DNA from: Pelomyxa schiedti
Taxonomy: Eukaryota; Evosea; Pelobiontida; Pelomyxidae
Assembly: GCA_020536535.1 (NCBI GenBank)
Contig: JAHLWZ010000805.1
Span: 62,001-126,000 of the forward strand
Length of the DNA: 64,000 nt
Direction of reading: 5' to 3'
Shown here piece after piece: positions 45,953 to 56,400 of the stretch (its first letter is position 1; every line of letters begins with the position of its first letter). The notes below the pieces were generated by a model. It did no database searches. It saw only the letters and a list, made by a program, of their open reading frames with translations, and was not told the origin of the DNA. A program made the translations under genes and the position numbers.

Positions 45953-47686
45953 ATGCAAGACATACTGGACGCGACGGGGGCGGCAGTGAAAGGTACATTC
46001 AATCAATCTCGTGCTACAAGTGACTGTGCCTTTACTCTGTTTTTTCACTGTATTTTGACCCTCTGTACCTTTTTTTTTTTGTTTGCAAGCCAACAAACAC
46101 AAAACCAAAAAGGAGTTGTCAATGTTATTTCCTCGGTTACCCACACGAGCGGCGCCGATTCTTCTTCTCCCACAAGTAGTCCTTCCACAGAAGAGCGCAG
46201 CCGCGACATAAGGATGTGCGCAACCGACCTCGAAAACTCTGACGGGAGGCTCCAAGAGCTAATTGTGGCCACGAAGCAGTTCGAGGTCCTCCTGGTCAAG
46301 ACCCAGAAGGAAGGATTCGCCAAGATCGCCCAGATGGAAAAGGAGTACATGACATACCTCCAGACTCAGTTCAAGACCGTCACACTGCAATTCGACGCCG
46401 CGGTCAAAAAGCAGGCCGCGGAAGCCGCGAAGCAGCGCGAGAATCTCGAGCGCGTTCGCGCCGTCGTCCACGCGTCCGCCGCGACGGCCGCGGCGATCTC
46501 GGCCCCGACGTGCGACGACGCGGCCGCCGACGAGGGCCTCAAGAACCTCAGGGCCGCGTTGGTGGAGTCAAAGTCCATCGACGTGATCAAATCCGCTGAG
46601 ATGCTGCAGTCCCTGCCGCAAATCGTCACGCCGTCGAAGCCTGGTGAGGACTGGGTCAAGGCCATCAAAGATTTGGGGACTATAGCCAACGTCACGAGGA
46701 CAATCACGATCACGAACCGGCGCGGCGTCACCGTGCAGCAGATACTAGATTCAGTCCCTCAGCCTTGCGATCTTCCGGCTGGGAACCCTGACACCCACGA
46801 CGGCGGCGCCTGCTTCGACGCCGTGAGGAGGCAGGTCTTCTCCGTGCACGGAAACGTCAATTATGGGAGGGACGTTTTCGTATTATCTCTGGCCGACAAT
46901 TCCTGCCAGCACCTTCCGGATTTGGTACCGTTCTCCACTCATGGGCAGTATCCAGTCTGGGACCATGGCAACTTTGTTTATGTATTCGAGTGTGAGAGTG
47001 GAACATTCAACAGATGGGGCCGAATCAACTGTACCACTTTCGCATTTGAGGAGCTACCGTCAGCTAAATTCAGCTTCTGCAGGTTCTGCCAGTTTGTAGT
47101 CGATCCAACGAGGAGGGGCCTGCTGGTGATTGACAACGCGTTTTTCTTGCGCGAGTGTAACCTGGATACTTTGCAGTGGAGCGACAAGATTGGCAAAACA
47201 TCACCCTTTGATGGAGAGGGCAAAGGCTTGTCATACTCTTTTGGTGCCGCCAGTCTCCTTGGGTGCTGGGGGCCTGGCTGTTTCCAAGTGAGTGCCATAT
47301 ATGGGAAAAGTGAACTTGCCGGTAAAATGGCTACCGTCGCGGTGACAAAAACTGGTGGTTCAGGCAAGCCCGCTGAATATTCAGTCGCCATAAATAACCT
47401 CCCTGGCATGGAGTCTGTTGGAACGTATAATATTACCCGCTGCAGAGTCACTACAGCGATTCCGGGCCTCCGAGGCCAGTTCATCCCAATAGTACAGGGA
47501 ATTGCTTCTGACAGGAAATTCTATATCTGGGATCCCGAACAGAAGGCGGACAAGAAACTGTGGACACCCCTCTCATGGACCAGCACAAATGACGGTGCTC
47601 ACACCTTCTGGGATGAGGACACAGGCCGTTTCTACTTCCAGACCAACGGCCAAAATACTTGGAATTTTGTGCAACTTAGGGTGTGA
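45953..47686 (+). CDS. Coiled-coil plus beta-propeller-like protein, uncharacterised
   Basis: It starts at ATG 45953 (MQDILDATGAAVK). A short intron to about 46113 is preferred, because an acceptor there keeps the frame and removes a T-rich stretch; without it the frame is also open. The N-terminal half carries a charged helical region (ATKQFEVLLVKTQKEGFAKI, AKQRENLERVRAVVHASAA). The C-terminal half (about 46800-47680) has repeated beta-rich units with aromatic ends (VFSVHGNVNYGRDVFVLSLA, RGLLVIDNAFFLRE, FWDEDTGRFYFQTNG), like a Kelch/propeller fold. I do not recognise the family. GC content of the first exon is high. Stop 47686 is inside a compact 3' region that gives way to the opposite-strand low-complexity gene. 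Confidence 0.7.
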   Translation: MQDILDATGAAVKGTFNQSRATSDCAFTLFFHCILTLCTFFFLFASQQTQNQKGVVNVISSVTHTSGADSSSPTSSPSTEERSRDIRMCATDLENSDGRLQELIVATKQFEVLLVKTQKEGFAKIAQMEKEYMTYLQTQFKTVTLQFDAAVKKQAAEAAKQRENLERVRAVVHASAATAAAISAPTCDDAAADEGLKNLRAALVESKSIDVIKSAEMLQSLPQIVTPSKPGEDWVKAIKDLGTIANVTRTITITNRRGVTVQQILDSVPQPCDLPAGNPDTHDGGACFDAVRRQVFSVHGNVNYGRDVFVLSLADNSCQHLPDLVPFSTHGQYPVWDHGNFVYVFECESGTFNRWGRINCTTFAFEELPSAKFSFCRFCQFVVDPTRRGLLVIDNAFFLRECNLDTLQWSDKIGKTSPFDGEGKGLSYSFGAASLLGCWGPGCFQVSAIYGKSELAGKMATVAVTKTGGSGKPAEYSVAINNLPGMESVGTYNITRCRVTTAIPGLRGQFIPIVQGIASDRKFYIWDPEQKADKKLWTPLSWTSTNDGAHTFWDEDTGRFYFQTNGQNTWNFVQLRV

Positions 47687-48054
47687 GTCTGCAATAAGTA
47701 ATTTTTTTTAATTCTCGGGAGTTTTTTTTGGTACATATGTTTAGAATCCGTCAAATGAGTTATTATTGAACCACTATTGGTAGGATTAGAGGTGTGAAGG
47801 AACGAGAAAGGAACATACGGGGAATACGTCTTCGTCAGGGTTTGAAGGTTGGTTGTTACCTTCTTGTGTTGACAGTTGTGTTGGTGCCCGTTTCCTCTGA
47901 AAATACAAAAGTTAAATCATCACAAAGGGCGGAAATGCAAACCTCACAAGGTACCCATTTGAATAAAGTGAGATGGCCACATTTGACCCAACGTCTTTCC
48001 CACTGTAATTCCGTAAACATAAATTTAAATCATCACACCCCACCCCACCCCGGT
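47687..48054. other. Intergenic 3' region, no gene seen
   Basis: The 368 bases between two convergent genes show a T run after the 47686 stop, then mixed sequence with no ATG-started frame that looks coding. A 265-base open frame at 47794-48060 (+) starts at GTG and has no recognisable protein features, so it is not called. Confidence 0.4.
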
Positions 48055-48909
48055 CTATGAAGTAGTCGTTGCACACACCCTTTGGATAGAGATAGCTTTT
48101 GTTCCGTCGCCAGCCGGGTGGTATTCCACATCAAGAATCCCAGCCGAAATAGGTTCCTCAATGGAATTAGGCACTATACACAGCGGCGCTGCATCGTTGC
48201 CGTTATTATGGGTGTTGTTGTGGCTGCTGCTATTCACATTGGCTACATGTGCTAATGCCAGTGGTGGAGTGCGAGTAGTGCTTAAACTACATTGTGGGGA
48301 GACGGCATTAGCCGGTTGCTGTTGCTGCGTTGATGAACTTGTGTTCGTGGGCGTGGTGGTCGTTGACAATGGGCTCCCTCGCGGCGTCTGTTTGTTTGAT
48401 GCTCGTTTTGCTGCTGCTGCGGCTGCTGTTGCTGCTACTTTTATTAATACAGGCTGTGATGGATTCGGGACTGCAGAGGAATGTGTATCATCCACAACAC
48501 AGGTCTCCTCACCACTACTGTTACCACTGCTGCCTTTAGTTTTGGTTGTGCGTATGCTGATTTTGCTGTTGCTGTTTATAACACTATTAGTACAGCTTTG
48601 CGGGCGTCCCCCCTGCTGCAGTTGCTTTTCACATTTCGCAATCACGTCGCATCGCGGCAATTGCTGGCATTGCAACTGAGACGGCGAGTGCGATTGCGAT
48701 TGAGATGGAGATTGGGATTGAGGCTGAGGCTGCTGTCGCCTGTAGCGCTTTGTCGCGGGCTCCCTGGGCGTGATTGCGTCGGGCAGCCCGAGTCGGCGAC
48801 TTGGGGGCGCAGACGCCGCCGCGTTGGTTGCGGCGGGGGGAACGTGCTGGAGCACGAGTTTGGCGGCGGCTCCCCCGTGTATGACGACGTGGGCGTGGCC
48901 AGACGACAT
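48055..48909 (-). CDS. Ser/Thr/Gln/Asn-rich low-complexity protein, uncharacterised
   Basis: A single-exon frame from ATG 48909 (MSSGHAHVVIHGG) to TGA/TAG-type stop at 48055, about 284 residues. The middle is dominated by SQSPSQSQSHS-type repeats, Ala runs and Thr/Ser/Gln tracts. A basic KRYRRQQ patch may be a nuclear localisation signal. The last 35 residues (NSIEEPISAGILDVEYHPAG) are not low-complexity and look conserved-like. Both strands are open here because of repeated codons, so expression is unproven. It is divergent from SLD5, with about 335 bp between ATGs. Confidence 0.42.
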   Translation of the reverse strand: MSSGHAHVVIHGGAAAKLVLQHVPPAATNAAASAPPSRRLGLPDAITPREPATKRYRRQQPQPQSQSPSQSQSHSPSQLQCQQLPRCDVIAKCEKQLQQGGRPQSCTNSVINSNSKISIRTTKTKGSSGNSSGEETCVVDDTHSSAVPNPSQPVLIKVAATAAAAAAKRASNKQTPRGSPLSTTTTPTNTSSSTQQQQPANAVSPQCSLSTTRTPPLALAHVANVNSSSHNNTHNNGNDAAPLCIVPNSIEEPISAGILDVEYHPAGDGTKAISIQRVCATTTS

Positions 48910-49243
48910 AAATAGTGGGCGACGAGAGGGTGGGTGGGTGGGGCGCTCGCGTGTGTTATGGGGTTTGGTATTGGCGTTGGTATTGGCGGGCAACGGAGGG
49001 CAGTGCGTTTGTTTAATAAATATGCCACACTCGGACGTTGGTGCAACGACGTCTGGAGGGACGATTTGATTGGAATTGGAATCAGAAAATCATCATCTGT
49101 ATCAGGAGTGGGATCTCCTTTCCAGGCAGCACGAGTCACACGCCCTCGGGTGCATTGACCATCTCCCTTCGAGAGAACCTGCAGCGAGATCCCTCCCCAT
49201 TCATCCAATCTAGAGAGTTGCGCCCCCCATACTCAGTTGTGGA

Positions 49244-50239
49244 ATGGCCTCGCAGTCACAGTCGCAGGAGGACAGCTCGGCCGAGTTCGAGTCCCCAGAA
49301 AGCCAACGTAGGAGGGAGCAGGAGAGGCAGCGGTCGCGTGCGCCGAGCGCGTACGATGCGATGAGGAGGGCGTGCTTCAACGAGGTGTTTGCGCCCGAAG
49401 TTTTGCCGTACAAGGTGGACGTAGTGCTTCCCCTAATTGAAAAAATCGGCCAGCTGGTGTGCACTCCGTTTTTTTTTTTTTTTTTTTGTGTACCTTCCCA
49501 TCATTGTTGTTCTAAGTAATGAAGTGGTGTTGCTTGTCCACAAACTACTATTCATATAATAAAATATATTTAATTTAACCCAACCAAAAGGAAGATTTAT
49601 GTAAAAATGTCAACGACCAAAGATTGTCAAGTGTTTATGAGCTAGATATTGAGCGAGCAAAGTATCTATTGTTGTTGTATCATAAGACCAGACTATTAAA
49701 GGCATGTAAATTCTCTTTCCGTGGTTTCTGTTTCCATCTTACACCCACACAAAAAAAGAAAGATTGAAAAATTCTTCCTCCATTATAGTGTGCACAATGA
49801 AAACCTCTCCCCTGAGGAGGTGGCTTTTACGACACGGTTTGGTTTCAAGTTAAAATAACATGCTTTTGAGATTCTTATCAAAATTAGATTTTGTACACTT
49901 GTGGATACACATTTGAACAAATCATTCTTGCAACACATAGGCCCCAATGCCGACCAGCTGTCTAATTTGGTAAAGCGTGCGTAACCATCTCTTCTCTCTA
50001 TCCACTTCTGATGACTTTTTAGCGCCAACACCCAATCTAAATCACCACGTTTTTATCCATGTTTGTAAGTCTCTCTCTGCTCATATTGATGTTGGAGGGT
50101 ATTGCCCCACCTTGAGCTTTACAATCAATTCTCAAACCGAAACAGGAAAGACATTCTTCTTATCCAAGGTGATATTCACGTTGTTCCCTACCACTGTATA
50201 GCCCACCTCCTATCAACTGAAGAAGTTGAGCTTATATAA
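49244..50239 (+). CDS. SLD5: GINS complex subunit SLD5
   Basis: SLD5 is one of four GINS subunits; GINS with CDC45 and MCM2-7 forms the replicative CMG helicase in the nucleus. It starts at ATG 49244 with a charged Ser/Gln/Arg leader. Family blocks follow: CFNEVFAPEVLPYKVDVVLP, then, after an intron with a 15-base T run, EDLCKNVNDQRLSSVYELDI and ERAKYLLLLYHKTRLLK, then KIEKFFLHYS, NLSPEEVAFTTRF, HLNKSFLQHIGPN, the C-terminal domain NLNHHVFIHVCKSL and, after the last intron (about 50097-50170), GDIHVVPYHCIAHLLSTEEV and stop at 50239. All junctions in the second half keep GT-AG and frame. The length, about 230 residues, is typical. Confidence 0.9.
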
Positions 50240-50370
50240 CAAACAAACCAAGCGGTTTTTCCCTAAGAAAATTCTCTGAGAGATGTTCCTTTTCCCATAA
50301 AAATTATCCCACAATTCTGCTCGCTACCTCGTCGAGGTATTTCCGAGACAAGGGAGGAGTTGGAGACTTC

Positions 50371-50583
50371 ATACCTTCTCGGCCTTTTGGCTAAGATCAA
50401 GTGTAGTATCTGTTCTTTTCAGCTTAATATCTGAAAGCTGCCCATTGGGTAGCATCGATATTAAACTTATTTTTCGTGGGGTCGCCGGGGGCGTCCTCTT
50501 GGTGGTGGGGCTTGCTCCGCCGTCAAGTTGGGTGCCCTCCTGATTGCCCAGGCACTGCACTGCCGCCTCGTGTGGTCAGCCCC
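50371..50583 (+). ncRNA. U2 spliceosomal snRNA
   Basis: The 5' segment from 50371 (ATACCTTCTCGGCCTTTTGG, then CTAAGATCAAGTGTAGTATC) matches the nearly invariant start of U2, including GTAGTA at 50403-50408, which pairs with intron branch points. A stem-loop IIb (GCTGCCCATTGGGTAGC) and an Sm-type site TTATTTTTCG near 50468 follow. Stem III (GGGGCTTGCTCCGCC) and a stem IV-like segment (CAGGCACTGCACTGCCGCCT) complete the layout. The 3' end near 50583 is estimated from stem IV. The gene sits in only about 460 bp between SLD5 and the ceramide synthase, all on the same strand. The promoter is presumably within 50240-50370. Confidence 0.95.
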
Positions 50584-50701
50584 ACATTCCAAGAAAAAGA
50601 AAAACCACGGAATTTGATGATCACAACGGCAACGAAACGACACGAAAGGAGTGCACACTTGAACAAATTTACACTCAACAAAGTGGGTCACAAACGAAGA
50701 A

Positions 50702-51976
50702 ATGAGTAAAGAGGCCACGGTGGTGCGGCAGGAGAAGATCGCCGGGGTTTTGGCGGTAATTGGGGTACCAACGGTGGTGTGGTTTATATGGGGCGCTGTG
50801 AAATTCGGGCGCCGGAGGGCGCAGTTTGGGTCTGCCCCGGCGCAGCTGGAGGACTTCTGGATGGCCGTGGCGGCTATGTTGGTGATTATGGGACTGAGGA
50901 CGGCCTTGTCGGTGTTCGTGACGAGGAGGGCTGCTGAGAGGTTTGTTGTAAAGCAGCCTGGCTGGGACGAAAACCAATTGGCGGAAAGGAGGGTATGAGT
51001 CTCTATTATGGGTTGTTATTGTGGTGCTAATTGTGTAATGGTATTTGGGTGAATTGGTTTCGTTTGATTTGAGATTGCTTAATAGCTGGAATAGGAAAAG
51101 TTCCAGCATTGTGTTTTTCAGTGTCTATTCTACACTGCTTCCACATTGTTTGGGTGGTGGACTTTGGTGGATAAGTCTTGGGTCCCAGGGATTATCGTTC
51201 CTGGCGCAACTGGTGATGTGGACAATTGTTGGACGAACTTCTTTGATCAAGAAAATAATTTCCTGTTGGTAGGTAATTTGTCCTTTTCTTTGCCCAATCT
51301 CCATCATACAAGGTCCATGTGGTCGAGAGTTGCCCAAGTAATTTAATATTATCTAGGTGAGGTTGTACTATATGATTTCTCTGGGATACTCAGCACAATC
51401 TCTGGTATACCTCATCCTACGTAAACACCGCCGTGATTTCCTGGAAATGGCTATTCATCACGCCTTGCACAGTGGCCTCATTATTTATTCCTTCCTGCAC
51501 GGATACATCAGAATCGGCACACTTGTTCTCGCAGTGCATGACATAAATGATATATTCATAGCTTCTTGCCGATCTCTGAGCGAGGCCGGCTACAAGAAGG
51601 TTCTACGAAGATGGCTTTTTATTACCAAATAACCCACCCCAAAAAGGCCGGCTTTGTATCTTTCTTCCTGCTGATAACATCATGGGTGTGGTTCCGGTTG
51701 TTCCTATTCCCAGCCTATATAATACACAATACCATGTTTGTGGCCTATGATCTAGTGCAGTTGGCGTTTCAAAAGAATAAAAGCCCTATCCAGAATGAGG
51801 GCTATGCATTGTTCAACTTCATGCTCTGTGGGCTTCTCGTTCTTCACTTCTTCTGGTTCTTCATGTTTCTCAGAATGGCCTACAACATGGTCAACAAACT
51901 CAATTGTGACGACGAGATCAACGTACCAAAGAACTCACAGCCGACAGAGCAACCCGAAACCAAAAAAACCAATTGA
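50702..51976 (+). CDS. TLC-domain ceramide synthase (LAG1-type)
   Basis: Ceramide synthase makes (dihydro)ceramide from a sphingoid base and acyl-CoA in the ER. ATG 50702 starts MSKEATVVRQEKIAGVLAVI, the first membrane helix region. After splicing, FYTASTLFGWWTLVDKSWV is followed by LLVRLYYMISLGYSAQSLVY. The Lag1 motif proper is RRDFLEMAIHHALHSGLIIY (catalytic-type His pair) with RIGTLVLAVHDINDIFIA. Then GFVSFFLLITSWVWFRLFLF and a terminal helix (LFNFMLCGLLVLHFFWFFMF) lead to a polar tail ending PETKKTN. Helix number and the HH plus HD motifs are those of LAG1/CerS. Whether it is a long- or very-long-chain enzyme cannot be told. Confidence 0.9.
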
Positions 51977-52098
51977 CTTCAAACACCTATCAGGCACAAA
52001 AAAGAGACAGTGTTTGACTCTGGAAGTGAAAGTTTATTATTGTTTCACAAAATATTTTCATTTTGGCCCCTCTATTTGTTACCAACAAACATTTAATC

Positions 52099-53055
52099 TT
52101 AAAAAGGGTTGGAAGTATCAGCAGAAACGGCTGCATTGAGGTTGTCCCATGAAACAGAACAAGGGTACTCGCATGCATGTGTGGCAGCACACAACTTGGA
52201 TGCTTCTACACAGTGCGTAAGGTGCAAGGAAAAAAATCTAGAGGGGAAGGTGAAGGAAAAGGTTACACACTCTTGAGCCAAATTCTATCCTCCAGGTGGG
52301 GTGAGGCCACTATGGTTTTGAACTCAGAGTCGCTCAGCCGGGTCATCTCGCATTCAACAAACTTGAATTCCTGCCGAAATAGAGTGTTTGCAATCCCCTC
52401 TGCGGTTCGGCATGGCTGGGCCAATTCTGTGTGGCAGCATCGTTTGGGAAGCTTGTGGCCTGTCCCCATTCCAAGCACACCGGCGTGGAAGAATGCGTTG
52501 AAATCCTTGAACACTTGCTCTGTTTTTTTCTCTGGGTCTCCTGGTCTGTGAGTGGGTTTGCGTTTGTAATTGGCACCATAAAAAGCATACACTAAGGCTG
52601 AGAATCTCATCAGGCAGCTTCCATTACAGACAATCTCTTCACCAGATAACTTCCATGTTCCTCTTGCTAAGGCACACAGGTAGGTGTTTCCATTCCTGTT
52701 AAACCTCAGATATCAGGGGAAAAAGGATGACTGTTTACGATTAAAGGAGTTGAACAATATAAAGAAATGTGGGTAATGGAGTGGGAAATGGTTGTAATGA
52801 TATATCTTTATCATATATGAAAATGTTTTTCTTTATTTTATGTTTGCGGTTATTGCTGCCCCATAAGTAGACTCACAAAAAAAAGACACACCAAGAGGAG
52901 CTCTCGAACATCTCAAAGTTCTTATCGGTGCCATCATCCCTTAGCACCAACAGAATCCCGTGGCTGCGGTCCCCCTTCTGCGAAACGTGCTTCCACGCAC
53001 CGCCCCTTGAACCGGCGCCCCCCGTTGCCGATGCAGACGATTCGCTTCCTCCCAT
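52099..53055 (-). CDS. Unidentified protein with N-myristoylation-like start
   Basis: ATG 53055 begins MGGSESSASATGGAGSRGG, with Gly2 and Ser6 as in myristoylated proteins. Exon 1 ends FEMFESSSW; a TG|GTGTGT donor and an acceptor near 52699 restore frame to NGNTYLCALARGTWKLSGEE, IVCNGSCLMRFSALVYAFYG. Next is KRCCHTELAQPCRTAEGIAN and VECEMTRLSDSEFKTIVASP. A final intron (52274-52242) leads to HCVEASKLCAATHACEYPCS and a stop at 52099. There are many Cys but no motif that I recognise and no membrane helix. It may be a peripheral membrane protein. Confidence 0.55.
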
Positions 53056-53438
53056 AACAGATAAACGTCGTATCACTTTCTGCTTTGTTTTTTTTCTTTT
53101 TCAATCTGCAGGTTTTGATGAGTGACAGGGTGGCCGGAAGTTTGTTGTGTCGATCACCCTTCCTTTCATGTCGAATAGATAGATCTGGAGTCAGTATATG
53201 TACCTCCTGTGGTGGATCTATCGCGGTTGAGTGCATCGTGAATGCAGAGGAGTAGCGGGAAGAAAACACGGGCTTTAAGCCCGCTTTGACAGGGTCCTGT
53301 CCACACTGAAACTAACACCGAAATTTCCTGGGGCAATGAAGTTGCTTTTTTCTGAATGTCACGCTGCATTTTGATCAACCTCCAAAAATTTGCGCAAGTG
53401 CTCTTTTGCTATTATCTTAATGCCTCCTGATCATCAGT
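53056..53438. other. Gene-free stretch with two adjacent palindromes
   Basis: This 383-bp gap separates the myristoylation-motif gene start from the end of the DIL gene. It contains CGGGCTTTAAGCCCG (53269-53283, 7-bp arms) and GACAGGGTCCTGTC (53288-53301, 6-bp arms), four bases apart. No convincing frame crosses them. They could be a dyad-type regulatory site or a small structured RNA. Confidence 0.5.
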
Positions 53439-56400
53439 CTAACACAGGCCACACGCCGCGGGAAGAACTTGATTTTTGGTGTCGAGGGTGACTTTTTCTC
53501 CAGTAGTGATGAGGGACTTCATTTTGGATATCATCTCCTTGGGAACCTCGATTCCGGGGAAGTTCCTGTGATTTTGTTTGTGTTTCTGGTTGGGGAGACT
53601 GGGCACTTACTTGTCTGGTCTGAAGTGGACTACCAGAGTGGCAACTTGGCTGGGAGAAAGTACTCCAAATATGCTGCTGCTGATGGCCAAGTCCAGAATC
53701 TGAGGGTCCAGCATGAGCACACTCGCTGCTTGCTTGCAGTGTTTCAAGAAGAGCCTTGATTCAAAAGGATTAAGAAAAGTTAGGGAAAAAGCGGGCCATG
53801 GGGGAGAAGCTGGAGGAATTGTTGCCTTTTTTGTTATTGCGCTGTGTTTTGTTGTGGTTTTTGTTTTGAGGGAGGATAGATACGCTGCTTCGCGGAATAT
53901 GCTGGTTGCTGACAAGTCCTCAAGTTGGGATAGACTCAATTTGACTTGGAACCCAATATTACAAGTACCTGTGGGTGCACATTACATTAAATCGATGAAT
54001 GATACTGAAGGCATACAAAGTTCAGGGTGAGTGATGATGTGATTAAATACACGTGCATTAATCCAGTAGTACACTTGACAGAAAAATTGTATACAAATGG
54101 CCTTTGGGAGGGCCAAATTAGAGTTGTGTGCAAGTTCTGCTAATGTGGAAAAGAGTGTGGGAGCCCCCCTGAAGAGAAGTCACAATAAAGAGAGGGTTTT
54201 TTTGTGTTGGTTACTTGATAATGGAACGCCTATCCCCTTTACTAAAGAGAGCCATGTTTTGCTCAAATATCGAAGGAATAACAAGGGGTTTCAAAACCTG
54301 GCGTGCGTTACGACGATTTTGAGATAGACCAACAAATATTAACTTTCTTCGTTTGTTTCAGGAGATGAGAGTACTGCGCGTAGAGAAGACGAGAGAATTT
54401 GTGCAGATAAGGCGGACTATTATCAGGAAGAGCCTCAGTAGGGTAAATAAAATGCACACAGTGAGATGAGCTAAGGAAGAAATTAATTCTGGTATGAAAT
54501 GAGTTTCTTCTAACCTGGGTGGATTCTTTAGAGTACTGTGGATGGATTGAACGATAGTCCAAGTAACAGCGAGGGAGGACATAGATTTAATTGGAACATG
54601 ATCCTCAGCGGATTTCATCCACTTAAAAACCAGTCATAACAGTAAAGCAGTAAAGGATCATACCCCTTCAATTGCCTGGAAAATTAAACTATTCTCTTGT
54701 TGTACCTCTGAAATATCAGCCTCCTTTTGACGTCCCTCTTGCGCCTGAGCTCTCAAATCTCTATTCTGAGTTTCTAGTTCCTTAATGCGAGCGGAAGAAC
54801 TTTCACTCTCTGTGTGAATTTGTTTTGAGAGAGCTTCAAGATCACTTTTCTGGGACTGAATAAGTGCCTGCTGACTTTGCAGTTCTTCCACGTGTTTTGC
54901 AGTTTTGAGTTCCATATCCTTCTGAGTGGTTTTCCAGCCCTCTCTTTCAGTCTCTAGAACCTTGTTCAGTTCATGAAGCTCCTTCTCGAGGTTCTTCACC
55001 TTTCCGTGTTCTGTTGTTGTTGTAGCTTCCGTATCGTCTTTGGCCTTCTTTAGTTCCTTCAACTCACTGCGGAGCTGGACTTCTTTGGCTTCCGCTTCCT
55101 GTCGTGTTCTGTGTAACTCCTGGATTTCCGAAGCCAGTTGTCCCTCTCTTGCTTGGAGTTGTTGGATTGCTCCGTTCAATTCGACTATTTTCTTTTCGTA
55201 CTCTTTTTCCTTGAATCCCATTTCATTTGTTTGTGAAGAAACTTTTCCCAATGAAAGTTCAAGTTCTTCTGTTCTCTTCTTCATTTGATGGACTTCATTA
55301 TCCGCATTTGTTTTGACAGTGCTCAACTCTTCCTCCAGTTTTGTAACTGTTTCTTCCAATCTTGAAATTTTTTTGGAGGCGTTTTCTTCCCTTTGTTCCA
55401 ATTCTGCTGAATGCGAGGTTGACCGCTCGAGGTTTTTAGATACCTCCAGGCAATTATGCTTCTCGTTCTCTATGTCACGTTCCAATTGCGCAATCTTGTT
55501 TGTTGCTTCCTGCTCTTTCTGCTGGGATTGTCCCAGATTTGCGGAAGTAGTTTTGTTTTCCTCCTCTAGTTCACTAACCCGTGCCTTGAGCCGTTGAGTT
55601 TCTCTCATCATTTCTTGGGCCTGAGATTCTGCTTGTTGGGTTCCTGCTTCTATTTGTAATCTATTCACCGCTTTTTCCTCTTCTAAGGAGGCAGTGAGTT
55701 TCCTTATCTCTGCATTAAGCTGTGTAATCCTTTCCTTTGTCTCGGTAGCTGCTTGTTCCTTGGTAGCTTTTTCTTGCTTCAATTCCAACTCCAGTTCTGT
55801 GAGCCGTTGCTGAAGTTGTTGTGTCTTCTCTTTATCATGTAAAAGTTCCTCGGACTGGGTTCGGAAATTTGCTTCAAGTTTCTTCAACTGAGCTTCCAAG
55901 TCTTCCACATTGTGCTGCAATTGTTTCCCATGGTCCTTTTCTGATTTGCAGTCTTCTTCAGATTTCTTCAGCTTCCCTTCCAGCCTTTCGATTTCCTCAC
56001 ATCGGTGCTGTAACTCGGTCGCTTTGTGCCCCAATTCGGCTTCAATCCGTCTGTTTTCAGTGTCTTTTTGCCGAACCTCTTCCTGGTGTTGTGTCTGCTC
56101 GTCTGCCCTAGTTCTCAGAGAAGATTGATAGTCTTCTTCTGCCTTTTTTAATCTTCCATCGAGGTTTTGATTTTCTTCAATCTTGTGCTGCAAATCTGCC
56201 TCGAGCTTTTTAATGTCAGATTCCCTTTGGTGGATCTGCAATTGCTCTTCTGACAGAGCATCTTTGGAATGTGCAAGATCTTCTTCAAGTTTTTTTATCT
56301 TGGCTTCTGATTCCTCAATAGAGTGCCGCAATTTTTCTTTATCGTGTGTATATTCTTCCCCACTCTTTCTTACACGTTCCTCTGACTGCGATAGTTCTTG

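Noticed and set aside
47794-48060. Small + strand frame between convergent genes
   Set aside because: It starts at GTG, has no features, and its end overlaps a neighbouring stop.
48161-48679. 172-residue + strand frame opposite the low-complexity gene
   Set aside because: Repeated codons open both strands; this frame is Leu/Val/Ala-rich without structure and lacks the conserved-looking end found on the minus strand.
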